NCBI RefSeq assembly: GCF_001704415.2
Contig: NC_030816.1
Span: forward strand, 78,943,713-79,007,712
Direction of reading: 5' to 3'
DNA: 64,000 nucleotides
DNA from: Capra hircus
Taxonomy: Eukaryota > Chordata > Mammalia > Artiodactyla > Bovidae
Shown here: one piece after another, positions 1 to 11,247 of the stretch
Layout of the letters: each line of letters opens with the position of its first letter
Numbering within the stretch: the first letter of the stretch is position 1
Position numbers and translations under genes: made by a program
Notes under the pieces: generated by a model
Told to the model about the DNA's origin: nothing
The model's input: only the letters and a program-made list of their open reading frames with translations
The model's database searches: none

Positions 1-204
1 ACTGAGACCCATATTCAGACACACATGAGATGGAATGACATAGCATAACATGGAATAGAAAGTATCTGAATATATTACATGTAGTAAGGATATCATTTCT
101 TGAAACTTTTGAGTTTAATACAGACCTGTGTATACATACACACTTTAGATGTATGTAGGATATGTATGCAGTATCATATGATATAGATAGGTAGAAAGAT
201 AAGA

Positions 205-231
205 ATATATATGTTATATGTTATATATATT
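205..231. repeat. AT-rich simple sequence
   Basis: Short run of alternating TAT/ATG-type steps just upstream of the first SINE. Low complexity; no other function is visible. Confidence 0.6.
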
Positions 232-245
232 GACATTTGACGTTG

Positions 246-331
246 AAGTCGCTGAGTCATGTCCGACTCTGCGACCCCATGGACTGTAGCCTACCAGGCT
301 CTTCCGTCCATGGAATTTTCCAGGCAAGAGT
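246..331 (-). mobile_element. Bov-A SINE unit, partial
   Basis: Reverse complement of a Bov-A unit: it carries GTCCGACTCT, GACCCCATGGACTGTAGCC and the CCAGGCAAGAGTA end. The tRNA-derived head is missing. It lies head-to-head with the next, plus-strand SINE, so the pair can fold on itself if transcribed. Confidence 0.85.
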
Positions 332-347
332 ATATCATATTAGTTAA

Positions 348-550
348 GGCTTCCCTGGTGGCTCAGAGGTTACAGCGTCTGCCCACAATGTGGGAGACCT
401 GGGTTCAATCCCTGGGTCGGGAAGATCCCCTGGAGAAGGAAATGGCAACCCACTCCAGTATTCTTGCCTGGAGAATCCCATGGATGGAGGAGCTTGGTGG
501 GCTACAGTCCACAGGGTCACAGAGAGTTGGACATGACTGAGCGACTTCAC
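348..550 (+). mobile_element. Bov-tA SINE, near full length
   Basis: Starts with the tRNA-derived head GGCTTCCCTGGTGGCTCAG, includes a B-box-like GGGTTCAATCC, and continues into a Bov-A body ending GACTGAGCGACTTCAC. Short open frames on both strands here are translated SINE, not genes. Confidence 0.93.
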
Positions 551-1560
551 AAACTTCTTCAGAAAGACAAAATCAATAGGAGATGTATATATGCAGAAAG
601 AGTTTGTAGGAAGGAAATGGCTCATGTGATTATGGAGGCCAGCAAATCCAAAATCTCAATGTGGGCAGACAGCCTGGAGACTCTGGAGGGGTGATGGTTC
701 AAAGTCTGAAGGCAGTCTCCTGGAGAATTCCCTCTTCCTCTGACTGGTCTTTCTGTTCTCGTCAAGTCCTCAACTGATTGGATGAGGCCCACCCATATTA
801 TGGCAAGCAGTTTGTTTTATTCATGGTTCACTGATTTAAATGTTAGTCTCATTCCCAAACACCTTCCAGGTTGGCAAAATTAACCATCACGTAGTAAGGC
901 AAAATGTCTTACTTATCAAAGTTATACACACATCTATGTGTGTGTGTGTATGGATATCTATAAACACAGTCACACACACCCCAGACAGGTGTGCGTGTGT
1001 GTGCACACACAAGTATATCGATTCTAGGGATCTCTCTCTTCCTGTCTCTTGATATTCCTAGAAAGGTTGGTAGATAAATTAGGTAGTTAGATACAGATGG
1101 ATGAATGGCTAGGTAGCTAGATACCCCTAGAATATCTCTGAAGCAGAGGTTCTGAGTCTGGGGAGGAGTCTTTTTCATCACCTGGGGAGTTTTTCTATAA
1201 TGAGTATGTTTGTACTGCTACCTCTTCCTGCTTCTCCTTTAAGAATAAATTCTAAAAATGGTAGAGGGGAGGGAAGATGGGAAACAGCAAACTGTTTTTG
1301 AAAAAGTTTGGACTGAAGCAAAGAAAAGACTGGTGCTCTGAAAGTGGATTTCTAGGCGTCAGTAATCAGCTGGGAGGTGATGAGCTCTTGGGGGCTCTGG
1401 GCTGAGGTCCCTGAGATCTCAGGAGCTTGTATAGGCAGCCAGGGTACCTGACGCTCCTGCTGATGTTTGCTTTGCTCTTCACCATTTAGAAACAAGTGCC
1501 GCTTTACCGACCCTCCACACTTGACCAACACATTAGTGTTCCCACTAAGTGACTGAAAAT
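551..1560. other. Unique sequence, no gene seen
   Basis: Repeat-poor DNA holding a CA/TG repeat (see separate entry) and a diverged GATA-type stretch near 1065-1125. Around 1145-1195 the text (GAGGTTCTGAGTCTGG, CATCACCTGGGGAG) faintly resembles a MER5-type hAT fragment. No exon is supportable. Confidence 0.5.
926..1011. repeat. Interrupted CA/TG dinucleotide repeat
   Basis: Alternating ACACAC and TGTGTG blocks separated by unique words. The CA and TG blocks are mutually complementary, so the tract can form small hairpins and may be length-polymorphic. Confidence 0.8.
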
Positions 1561-1778
1561 ACAGTTGACCCTTGAGGAGCATGGGTTTGAACTGCACAGG
1601 TCCATTTTTCTGCAGATTGTTTTTCAGTCAGCGTGTACTGCGGTACTACACTCTGCACGGTTGGTTGACTCTCTGGATGTGGAACCACAGGCGGAGGGCT
1701 GACTGTAAAGTTACACAGGAAGTTTGACTGTGTTGGGTTTGGTACCCTTCACCCTCGCACTGTTCAAGGCTTAACTGT
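1561..1778 (+). mobile_element. Tigger-like non-autonomous DNA transposon (MITE)
   Basis: About 218 bp with imperfect terminal inverted repeats: left ACAGTTGACCCTTGA, right TCAAGGCTTAACTGT. A TA dinucleotide lies at each edge, as expected for Tc1/mariner-pogo insertion. Internal text (GGGTTTGAACTGCAC, GGTTGGTTGA, GGAGGGCTGACTGTAAAG) matches my memory of a mammal-wide Tigger-derived element. No transposase frame. Confidence 0.75.
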
Positions 1779-3325
1779 GTATGTGATGGTAATGCCTAAG
1801 GTTTCTGTAAGCCTGTGCTTGCTTCTGGGTGACCCACGACTCCCCTTAAAATTTTACTATTGTGTCACTGTAACAAATCTTGTGAAATGCTAGAGACACA
1901 CCCTTTGAACCACACACAGGTGATTGGCTTTGTTCTAGATGGAGTTTCCCTAAAGATGGGGTCTGTGGGATCTGGGAGATATGGTTATATACATAAATCG
2001 ACAGGTTTTTCATTTTCTTAAGTCTGGGAAGAAGGTTAAAAAATTAATTTGGGAGCAGTTCTTTCCGGGTCGGGTTTCCGTTGGGACAGCACTTCATGAC
2101 ACCCTTAGATACTGCACGAACCACTCGATCTGTAAGACACGGCTGTCGATAAGGGATGAGAGTGTCCTTGTGCAACTGACATTTGTTAGAAAACCTTTTG
2201 GACAGGTGATCGTTTAGTCTGTGCTCTCTCCTGTGATCATGGATAAAACTGATGCATTCTGAGTGTCAACTTGAAATTCAGAGGCACCAAATAGAGATTG
2301 TATGACTTTTCAGATGTTCTTATAGTAAAATGACTGGGTATGAAATATTTATTTTGAAAAATGTAGATGGTCGTCAGTCACTCCCAGGACTGGACAGAAA
2401 TGGCCTATCTTCAGAGCAAACTTCCTTGGGTCACTTGATCTATCTTTCTCCTCAAAGGTGTGTCTGACAGTGGTTTGCCGAGTGTATTGATGAGTATATT
2501 ATTTAAACATGCGCTATGCATAAGATTCGTTCCTTTGGGATCACCCTCAGTTTTTAGTACCTTATCTGGCTCTCAGAAATCCATTTAATTACAAGCTATT
2601 TTGATATTTGGCCAAGTCACTAAAACCAGTGAACTCTCCTTGGGGAGACAGTAAATTTTTGATGGGCATACCAGTAAAAATGGAATTCTTCTGCAAACAG
2701 GCACTTCTTCAAGATTAGTCTCATAAATTCGTGGAGAAACTGGCAGGCTTGTGATATTTTCAGAGACGTTCTGGTGGGTACCAAATGGTGCATAGCTACT
2801 GTGTGCTTGGGAAATGTTAACAAGAGGCTCAGCTTTTCTGAGTGTGTGTTTTGGCTTTTTAAGATAGCTTCTATGCAGGAAGAACCTTCTTTTAAAACCA
2901 AATGTAGACTCTGGACTTTCTCCAAGAGGGATATTGTAAATATATCAAAGCTGATACTGTACTGAATTTCTTTATACAAAGAAAAAAAAGGAGTGGTTAA
3001 TAAATAATATATAGTGCTTGGATAAAGCCTGCAAATTCAAAGAGATCATCTTTTCTTCTGGGCAGTTTATTGCAAACATGTTATGTTTAAGTCCTGTTTC
3101 TTCCTCCCCACATCTCCCCCACCCCAATTTTATCCTGTTCAGTTTACACTGTACAGATTTTCACCTGGCGCCTCACTTCTTACCATGTTCTTTACTGTGA
3201 GAGTTCACTGATGAAGAGGAAGTCCACAGAACAGGAAGAAAAGGATAATTCTGTTTTGATCTTCCCCCGCTTTGAGGTTTACACTGAATATAGACCTAAA
3301 ACACACACAGATTTTTTCTGCCCTG
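1779..3325. other. Unique sequence, no gene seen
   Basis: About 1.5 kb without a recognisable repeat. A 119-codon minus-strand frame at 2620-2979 and a 78-codon plus-strand frame at 1981-2217 show no recognisable domain or exon structure and are probably chance. Confidence 0.5.
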
Positions 3326-3338
3326 ATGTTAGGTGAGT

Positions 3339-3559
3339 ATGAAGTGATGTGAAGTGAAAGTCTCTCAGTCATGTCCGACTATTTGCGACCCCACAGACTG
3401 TAGCCTGCCAGGTTCCTCTGTCCATGGAATTCTCCAGGCGACAATACTGGAGTGGGTAGCTGTTCCCTTTTTCCAGGGGATCTTCCCAACCCAGGGATCT
3501 AACTCAGGTCTCCTGGCTTGCAGGAGGATTCTTTACCATCTGAGTCACCAGGGAAGCCC
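3339..3559 (-). mobile_element. Bov-tA SINE with TSD
   Basis: Reverse-oriented Bov-tA ending in the head complement TGAGTCACCAGGGAAGCCC. Flanked by a 13-bp target-site duplication, ATGTTAGGTGAGT (3326-3338) and ATGTTAGGTTAGT (3560-3572), with one mismatch. Confidence 0.93.
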
Positions 3560-3732
3560 ATGTTAGGTTAGTGGGGGATGTTAAAAACAAAAGCATACGC
3601 ATCAACCAAAGCCTTCTAAGTCGTGATTCTATAATATGATATACACAATGATATTTCACAGAATTCACCACAGGTCAGTTTGCAAAGCTGTCATAGAAAT
3701 ATATACAACCCCCACCTCCCAAACTTTAAAGA

Positions 3733-3930
3733 GCTTCCCTGGTGGCTCAGATAGCGGAGAATCGGCATGCAATGCAGGAGACCCAGGTTTGATCCCTGGA
3801 TCGGGAAGATCCCCTGGAAAAGGGCATGGCAGCCCATTCCAATATTCTTGCCCGGAGAATCTCGTGGACAGAGGAGCCTGTTGGGCTACAGTCCATGGGG
3901 TTGCAGAGTTGGATGCGACTGAGCAACTGA
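3733..3930 (+). mobile_element. Bov-tA SINE
   Basis: Head GCTTCCCTGGTGGCTCAG, B-box-like GGTTTGATCCC, and a Bov-A body ending GCGACTGAGCAACTGA. It lies head-to-head with the preceding minus-strand SINE about 170 bp away. Confidence 0.93.
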
Positions 3931-4459
3931 CACACACACCCCCTACCTTAAAATCTCACACCACAACACTGGAGTCCCTGATCTACTCAAATGTTAAAAT
4001 AACAGGAGAGACCTTTGAATGAGTTCTGATTCAGGTAGATGGTGAGGGGTGAGGTAAGCTCCCTGCCCAGCTTCTCCCACCAGGTGAGTGTGGACAGCCC
4101 TCTAGGGCTTCTGAGTTGCACTCAGCCTTGGTGCGCTCCCCGTTTCGTGCTGGTGGCCCCAGGCTTTCTCTGTGCATAAGATGCCTCTCCCATTCCCCTA
4201 GTGCAGCTGGGGTTTGCAGGTCAGCAGATGGTTAAGATGGTTTTGAAATGGCTAGGTGGCTGGCATTCTAGAGAGGCTCTGAGGAGCTTCAGTTCTGTTT
4301 CTGTGCAGAAAAAATTCGGCAAGAGGCAAAATGAGAGGTAAAAAGTGACTTATAGCATAGGACACTTGTGAGGCTTATTAGTGGACATGCGTGAGAGTGC
4401 TGCTCTCTGACAACTTAGGCTACAGTTTTATCTTTTGAATACAAATTAAACATCCATCC
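3931..4459. other. Unique sequence, no gene seen
   Basis: About 530 bp between SINEs. No open frame of note and no family recognised. Confidence 0.5.
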
Positions 4460-4632
4460 AGGAGACATAAGAGATTTGGGTCCGATCCCTGGTTGGGAAG
4501 ATCCCCTGGAGGAGGGCATGGCAACCCACTCCAGTATTCTTGCCTGGAGAATCCTGTGGACAGAGGGGCCTGGTGGCCTATGGTCCACAGGGTTGCAAGA
4601 GTTGGACACTACTGAAGTGACTTAGCGCACAC
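4460..4632 (+). mobile_element. Bov-tA SINE, head truncated
   Basis: Begins within the tRNA-derived part (CAGGAGACATAAGAGATTTG, then TCCGATCCCTGG) and continues through the Bov-A body to GAAGTGACTTAGCGCAC. Most of the head is missing. Confidence 0.85.
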
Positions 4633-4699
4633 GCAGGCATGGCAGAATCATAGATATTTTGAAACTACCATCGATCAGAAAGGACAGTGTCTTTGGATT

Positions 4700-5012
4700 A
4701 GTTTTTCCTTAATATATAAAGTTTATTGACGTATAGTTGACTTATGGGCTTCCCTAGTAGCTCAACTGGTATAGAATCCACCTGCAAGTCAGGAGACCCT
4801 GGTTCGATCCCTGGAGTCGGAAAGTTCCCCTGGCGAAGGAAGAGGCAACCCACTCTGGGATTCTTGCCTGGAGAATCCTCATGAACAGAGGAGCCAGGCG
4901 AGCTGCAGTCCATGGGTTGGTACAGAGTTGGACGTGACTGAGCGACTCAACACAGCATAGTTGACTTAGAGTGTTTCAGGGGCACAGCAAGGTGATTCAG
5001 TTGAAAAAAAAA
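4700..5012 (-). mobile_element. Ruminant L1 3' end fragment, split by a SINE
   Basis: Text such as AAGTTTATTGACGTATAGTTG and CACAGCAAGGTGATTCAGTT resembles the reverse complement of a ruminant L1 3' UTR. It is interrupted by the Bov-tA at 4745-4956, so the L1 is the older insertion. Confidence 0.6.
4745..4956 (+). mobile_element. Bov-tA SINE inside an L1 fragment, with TSD
   Basis: Starts GGGCTTCCCTAGTAGCTCAA and ends GACTGAGCGACTCAACACAGC. Exact 12-bp duplication ATAGTTGACTTA at 4733-4744 and 4957-4968 shows clean insertion into the L1. Confidence 0.93.
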
Positions 5013-6793
5013 AAAGGTTTTCTAATCAAAGGAAAAGTGAGGAGGGGCAAAGAGGCCACCATCTTCTGCGTTCTTGAACAGACATCATGCTTCCATCATC
5101 CATTCCTCCTCCTCCATGTGGGGCTGTGGAGTTTGTGTCCCTACATGGTCAAGCTGGGATTGTCATAGTGCAATAAAAATGAGCCAAAGGGGGGTAACAT
5201 ATGCTAAAAATGGTAAGTCATCTCGGGTTTTAGTATAATGTCACCTTTCCTTATATTTTTGCGTTCAGTGTGTGCAGAGAAGTGTGTCCTAGAAACCATT
5301 CATTCACTGAGCTCACTGGGCAGGTGTGGGTTTCATGGTGTCATTGTTTTCTTGTTGGGGGGCACATCTCATACTTCTGTTGCATGATTTTGTGATTAAG
5401 AAAACCTGCTTTCTTGAGTGAGCATTAATTCACAGGGGTCTCCCATGCTTTTTACTTAGGATCCCCTAGTGGGATTAGCTATTTAATCACCTACTTTGTT
5501 CCTTTGCTCTGCACTGGCGAAGGTGTGTGTGTGCCATAGGTAAGCCACAAAGCAGGTCCTAAAAAAAAACCTCTACAAATTCCCCATTGCCACAGTTTTC
5601 TCTCTTTTGCTTTAGAATGTGTGCCCGAGAGAGCTCTGTTCTGCACATGGCATGCCGTGAGAGGTGGGAGGAGCTAAGGGAAGAGAAGAAAGCCCTGGTT
5701 GCTAACATTTCCTGCATCTCTTGTGTTGAGCACTGTGCTCGGGCTTTTAAAAATTCATGCTCCCCACGACTATGTGGAAAGGCTACTGGAAATCCATACT
5801 GTAGAGGTGAAGAAGGCATAGAGCTGGGAGTGGGTCCCAGTCTGCCTGGCTTCATACCTTTCCTCCTGGTTTGTTCTTAGGAAGGGGGCAGGGTGAGCGC
5901 ACATGTGCGTTTTACAAGCCATATGGAATTCTGAAGCGCCGCTCGGCTCTGACAGCTGTTTACATTATCTGGGACACCGCATCCAACATTAGCATGTATG
6001 ATTGATTGTTGACAGTTCCCATCAGAAGAGGCTGGAGTCCTGGTGGCTGGAGCAGTGCTCACAGCATCTTTCCAAAGGGCTATAAGTGTAATTGAAACTT
6101 GGATTCTAGTCATTTTCGCTGGGCTGGAAAACACTGAAGATACTGTTAGGCAGACCTTTTTTTTTTTTTTTTTTTTTTTAGCAACTTAGGTGGAGCAGAT
6201 CATTATTCTGTTCGCTTTGACACAAAGAATGTGGGGATCTTTTTTCATGTGCCAGAGCTCGGGAAATCCATTTTCACTAATCTCATGCTATTCATATTCC
6301 ATTTGTATTGACTTTTTTGCCCTTGAAAATTTGTTTCATCATCTCTTATCTCATTTCCTAAATGTATTAATATGTTTCATCTCTCCTCAGTATTTGTACT
6401 CTCTGAGGTCACTGAGCTTATCTCTCTGTTTTTTAAAAATCTTTCCTCAATTATTCAGGACAAAATTTAACTCATAAGCATCAACTGAAGGTTTATTAAG
6501 TAGTCATTTTCATTGTTTTTCAAATGGCTAGTTTAAACGTGAATTATTGGGCCAATACTTTCTGAGTTTTGTCTCTTCAAGTTTCATTTAGTAAGTTTTA
6601 TTTAGTTCACTCTAGTGAAATTTTTTTTATACTATAGTATAATAGAACTCTGCTCTCTTGCTGAGTTTGATTGCCAGCCGTTTATGAATATCAGATTCAC
6701 GAAAGTCTATCATGAGACAGATGTGATTGTAAAACGATTCTGTGGTGTTAGGATAAATGTAGGATGCTCTTGACATGGTGGATAGTTTTCCTG
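5013..6793. other. Unique sequence with a MIR and a T tract
   Basis: Mostly unique DNA with a MIR fragment (separate entry) and an uninterrupted T run at about 6157-6179. Frames of 97-98 codons on both strands at 5559-5880 overlap the MIR and are not supported as coding. Confidence 0.5.
5715..5865 (-). mobile_element. MIR SINE fragment
   Basis: Diverged reverse complement of MIR: GTTGAGCACTGTGCTCGGGC, then a CTCCCCACGACTATGTGG stretch, then GTCTGCCTGGCTTC. The order follows the MIR consensus from tail to head. Confidence 0.55.
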
Positions 6794-6803
6794 TTCTGTC
6801 TTT

Positions 6804-7013
6804 GAAGTAAAAGTCGCTCAGTCATGTCCAACTCTTTGTGACCCCATGGACTGTAGCCTGCCAGGCTCCACTGTCCATGGAATTCTCCAGGCAAGAATCC
6901 TGGAGTGGGTAGCCATTCCCTTCTCCAGGCGATCTTCCCAACCCAGGGATTGAACCTAGGTCTCCCACTTTGCAGGCAGATTCTTTAGTGTTTGAACCAC
7001 CAGAGAAGGCCTC
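6804..7013 (-). mobile_element. Bov-tA SINE with TSD
   Basis: Reverse Bov-tA from AAGTCGCTCAGTCATGTCC to CACCAGAGAAGGCC. Exact 10-bp duplication TTCTGTCTTT at 6794-6803 and 7014-7023. Confidence 0.93.
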
Positions 7014-7023
7014 TTCTGTCTTT

Positions 7024-8091
7024 AGTTTTGGGCATTTTGGAGTGTACACATACATCTTATTATAGCTTCTGTCAGTTTATATTATGTTTCATTTACTTAG
7101 TTTCCTTTCCTAATTATTTCCTCTTTAAAGCTGAGAGAGAGAGACATTTCCTTGGCAGTGCCAGGGCAGTAGAGGGAATTCCAGTAAGCATCTGTTGACT
7201 GTTTCTGTCCCTTCTCCACAAATTCTTCTCCTATCTGAAAAAGATCTCCCTCGAGGCTACCAGACTTTGCTCCTGTTGAGTTTGGAGTATAAGGGGTTGT
7301 CAGCAGAAAGGCTGGACAGTAGATTGGAACAGAGCTTAGAAGATCGTGAGAGTGTGGTAAGGTTGAGTTCAACTTAGTGAGCAGCTGGAGAGGTGTTGGC
7401 AGGGTCGGGGACCCCTGCTGGAACTGGGGTCCTGATGATCTGAGGAGAGTCTGTACCCACTGAATAAGAGAACAGAGAACTACCCAAACTGGGCACCTGC
7501 CTGGACATGGGGGCGAAGTGTCAGAGAGTAAACTATGATGTCCAGGTCTAGGTACCTGTGATGAAGATGGTGCTGCTAAGAGCATGGGGAGATGGGATGG
7601 GGGGAAAGTTGGGAGCAAGTCAAGGAGAGTTTGGAGATGGTCTTCCTGATTTTTGAAACTTTTGAGTTTTGAGGTGTCAGTAGGCACTATGTCCCTGAAC
7701 AGTTAGAAATATCCTCTGAAGAGTTAGAAATCTGGAGCTCCAGAGAGACGTCTTGGTTGGGTTTGTCAATCTGGATTCAGCTTCTAGAAATAATGGCTAA
7801 ACCCTGTGCAAGAATGAGGTTGTCAGGCAAGCACATGTGAAAAGAGAGGAGAAAATGACGGGGATGCAGCCTTGTTTGGGGTTTAATTTTTGGAGGGAAA
7901 AAGACTAGGAGACAGAGGTAGCTCAGAAACGCCGTCAGAGAGGGGAGTTAATTTCCCAAATGCCATGGGGCAGGATAGGTGGTGAGGGAGAGTTTCTCAA
8001 CTTTATGTATAGTAGATCGCCAGACTGGCACACAGTTTTGAAGTGACACTATCTCTTGCTGGCAGACATGCTGGGGAAAGGCAGTGTTCCA
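7024..8091. other. Unique or old-repeat-like sequence, no gene seen
   Basis: G/A-rich on the plus strand, including TTTGAGGTGTCAGTAGGCA and AATCTGGAGCTCCAGAGAG. These resemble an old mammal-wide interspersed repeat that I cannot name. A 196-codon minus-strand frame at 7097-7687 (proline, serine and leucine rich) has no recognisable domain and reads like an antisense chance frame. Confidence 0.4.
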
Positions 8092-8440
8092 GCGTGGCAA
8101 GTGGGAAAGGCCACTATGGAAAGAGTCTGGCAGAGTCTCTTAAAAAGTAGAATGCACACAGCCTTTGACCCAGCAATGCTTCCCCCAGGACTCCATCCCA
8201 TAGAAGTAAAAGCAGCTGTATGTAATTTGTTTGTACAAGAATATTTATTACAGCATTGTTTGTAGTGGCAAAGAGCTGGAAACTAAGTGGGTGCTTTCAA
8301 CAAGGGGTAGTTGGATAAAATGTGGCGCTTCCATGCCTTGGGTTTCTGTACTACTCAGAAGGATTCCCACGAGAAAAGAAGAGGCCAAGCACCATGTATA
8401 ATAGGATCCTGGTTGTGTCAGTTATAAAATGCTTTAAAAA
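8092..8440 (+). mobile_element. Ancient mammalian L1 (L1M) 3' fragment
   Basis: Follows the L1 ORF2 end in order: CCTTTGACCCAGCAATGCTT, ACAAGAATATTTATTACAGC, AGCATTGTTTGTAGTGGCAA, GAGCTGGAAACTAAG, GGATAAAATGTGGC. Diverged, no open frame. Confidence 0.8.
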
Positions 8441-8505
8441 ATCCTGTATATATGTCAACGCTGCTTGGGAAGAGAGAAGTTGATACTATGGGTGGTGGTG
8501 GTGAT

Positions 8506-9150
8506 GTTCAGTTGCTCACTTGTGCCCAGCTCTTTGCAACCCCATGGACTACAGGGCGCCAGGCTTCCCTGTCCTTCACTCTCTCTAACAGTTTGCTCAT
8601 GTCGTGTCCATTGAGTCGCTGGTGCCATCCAACCATCTCATCCTCTGTTGCCCCCTTGTCCTCCTGCCCTAATCTTTCCCAGCATCAGGGTCTTTTCCAG
8701 TGAGTCAGTTCTTTGCATCAAGTGGCCAGAGTATTGGAGCTTCAGCATCAGTCCTTCCAATGAATGTTCAGGACTGATTTCCATTAGGATTGACTGGTTT
8801 GATTTCTTTGCTGTCCAAGAGATTCCCAAGAGTCTTCTCCAGCACAGTTCAAAAGCATCAGTTCTTTGGTGCTCAGCCATCTTTATGGTCCAACTCTCAC
8901 ATCCATACAGGACTACTGGAAAAAGCATAGCTTTGACTAGACGGACCCTTGTTGGCAAAGTAATGTCTCTGCTTTTTAATATGCTGTCTAGGTTTGTCAT
9001 ACCTTTTCTTCCAAGGAGCAAGTGTCTTTTAATTTCATGGCTGCAGTTGTCATCCGCAGTGATTTTGGAGCCCAAGAAGATTAAGCCTGTCACTGTTTCC
9101 ATTTTTTTCCTTGTCACTTTGCCATAAAGTGATGGGACCGGAATCCATGC
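8506..9150 (-). mobile_element. BovB LINE, 3' fragment
   Basis: Reverse complement of the BovB 3' region, 5'-truncated. Recognisable words include CCATCCAACCATCTCATCCT, CAGCATCAGGGTCTTTTCC, CAACTCTCACATCCATACAG and CTTTTAATTTCATGGCTGC. A minus-strand frame at 8638-9219 translates the C-terminal part of the BovB polyprotein (FLGSKITAD, VVLYGCESWT). A GGT run sits at its 3' edge (8490-8502). Confidence 0.92.
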
Positions 9151-9155
9151 CACCT

Positions 9156-10079
9156 GGAGGTGGGTGGGAAGAAAATAAAGAACAGGACTGCTTACAGAAT
9201 ATCTAGGATGAAACATCATGAAACATCACTTGTGTGTGTGTGTAGACAGATAGGGGAAGGATGGTCACCAGAATGTTATAGGTGAGTATCTCAGGGTGTG
9301 GAATTTTTATTTATTTATTTATTTTTTACTTTTTTTCCCTATAATTTCTTCATGTTAGCTGCAACTCAATGAATAAAAGCCATTGAATTTAGAGTTTGGA
9401 ACTCGCTGGAAACTTTTCTGAGAATAACTGGGAGTGGAAGCCCCATTTCTTGCTGTGAAAAGTAGTGACAAAGTAGGGATAGTATGAGTGTGATTTTTTT
9501 AAAAAGAAATTTTGAAGGGGAAAAAAATCTTTGGTGGCAAAAAAGAAAAATGGCAGCTTGAGAGAGTGTCAGCACTGAGAGAGGCTAGTCCAGTGCAGGG
9601 GAAATCCAGGCGAGTTTGGAAGCAGGTGCAATGGAAATGGAGGGGCCAAACTGAAGATGCCCTTGGGTGCAGACAGCGGTTCATCTGGGCCAGGAACACA
9701 GGCGGGTGGCTGGGGGGCAGTGAGGATGAGGCTTCTGGGGCTGACTGGCAGGCAGGACCAGGTGAAGTGAGAGCTTTGGAGGAAGGAAGTTGAGGGAAAG
9801 GGTTTTTAAAATACAGGAGATGGGGTTATTGGCTGAGCATCAGAAGCTTTTAGGGTGGTTTTAGATATTTTGATAGATGCAGAAGTTTGAAACAGCCTCT
9901 GTAGGAGATGCTAGAAAATTCATAACATGTCAAGAAAAAGAGTGGAAAGCTACCGGGGGTCTGTAGTAAAGTTAGAGAACTGGATCCCCAGGTAGTGCCC
10001 TCCCCGACCTCCAATGCAGCCTTAAGGCAGTCTGCAGGGGCTCCGGCGAGTCCCAGGAGCAGGGGGTAAATGTGTTTTA
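9156..10079. other. Unique or old-repeat-like sequence, no gene seen
   Basis: Holds a short TG run near 9230, a TTTA repeat at 9307-9331, and G/A-rich text at about 9560-9860. The last resembles the unnamed old repeat family also seen near 59.2 and 62.6 kb. No coding support for the 93-codon frame at 9512-9793. Confidence 0.45.
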
Positions 10080-10557
10080 AAAAGCAGAGACATCACTTTG
10101 CTGACAAAAGTCCATATAGTCAAAGCTATGATTTTTCCCGTTGTCGTGTATGGATGTGAGTTGGACCATAAAAAAGGCTAAGCACCGAAGAATGGATGCT
10201 TTCGAATTGTGATGCTGGAGAAGACTCTATTGAGTCCCTGGGACTGCAAGGAGGTCAAACCAGTCAATATGAAAGGAAATCAACCCTGACTATTCATCGG
10301 ATGCTGAAGCTCCAATACTTTGGCCACCTGATGGGAAGAGCCAACTCATTGGAAAAGACCTTGATGCTGGGATAGATTGAGGGCAAGAGGAGAAGGGGGT
10401 GGCAGAGGATGAGATGGTTGGGTGGCATCACTGACTCATTGGGATGCGTTTGAACAAACTCTGGGAGACAGTAGAGGACAGAGGAGCCTGGCATGCTACA
10501 GTCTATGAGGTCGCGAAGAGTCGTACGCAAGTTAGCAATTGAACAGCAAAACAACAA
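10080..10557 (+). mobile_element. BovB LINE, 3' fragment
   Basis: Forward BovB 3' end starting at AAAAGCAGAGACATCACTTT, through AATACTTTGGCCACCTGATG, GAAAAGACCTTGATGCTGGG and GGCAGAGGATGAGATGGTTG, to a diverged tail near GCAATTGAACAGCAAAACAA. Opposite in orientation to its neighbours at 8.5 and 11.2 kb. No open frame left. Confidence 0.9.
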
Positions 10558-11230
10558 GGAAAATTAAGGGGCAAAGGACTTCCAGTTTGTAATGACATCA
10601 TCATGGGAATGACTGGGAATGAATGGTGTCCAAGTGATAGAGAAGAGCTGGTCAGCAGGGCCCCTTAGTAAGGGGCTGAAGGGGAGAGACCTTGTAAGGA
10701 GGGTTGGGGAGGGGAATCCCGAGAGTCTGAGGTCTTGGGTGTGGGGTAGTAGCTTCAGTGTTTGGTACAAGACTTGACGTCATGCCCTCTGTTCTAGAAC
10801 ATCACCATCTTCTTTCACTCCTGGGAAGATAGAGTTCAAACCCTGCCTGACTGTTTAAGCCCTGTCTTTAGGATTTCTCCTGAAGTCCTTGCTTTGACAT
10901 CATTGGTCTAGTCACCGCCTTCCAAAAACAAACAAAACCCCAAACCCACTTCTGGGTGATTTGCTTCTAGACGTTTGTGACTTCTTGCATGTGGCTGTTG
11001 AGCCCTGGTTATGTGGCCAGTGCAGCTAAGCTATGCTGTTAAGTGCAAAATCCACACCCACCGAGTTTTGAGACCTTTGCACAAACAAACCCAAATACAA
11101 GCTCATTAATCATTTTTATGTTGTTTTCATGTTACCATGACAATAATGTGGGTATATTGGATTCCAATACATTATTTAAACTAATCTCATCTGTATCTTG
11201 CTTTACCAAAGTAGTCACTGGAAGAACTGT
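10558..11230. other. Unique sequence, no gene seen
   Basis: About 670 bp between BovB copies. A short CAAACAAAAC-type stretch lies near 10925-10945; nothing else is recognised. Confidence 0.5.
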
Positions 11231-11247
11231 CAGTCACTGGAAGAGTT

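Noticed and set aside
348..420. tRNA gene in the SINE heads (here and in other Bov-tA and CHR copies)
   Set aside because: The heads keep B-box-like text (GGTTCGATCC) but lack an intact cloverleaf and continue straight into Bov-A; they are SINE promoters.
7097..7687. 196-codon minus-strand frame as a protein gene
   Set aside because: Proline/serine/leucine-rich antisense of G/A-rich old-repeat-like DNA, with no domain, exon or promoter support.
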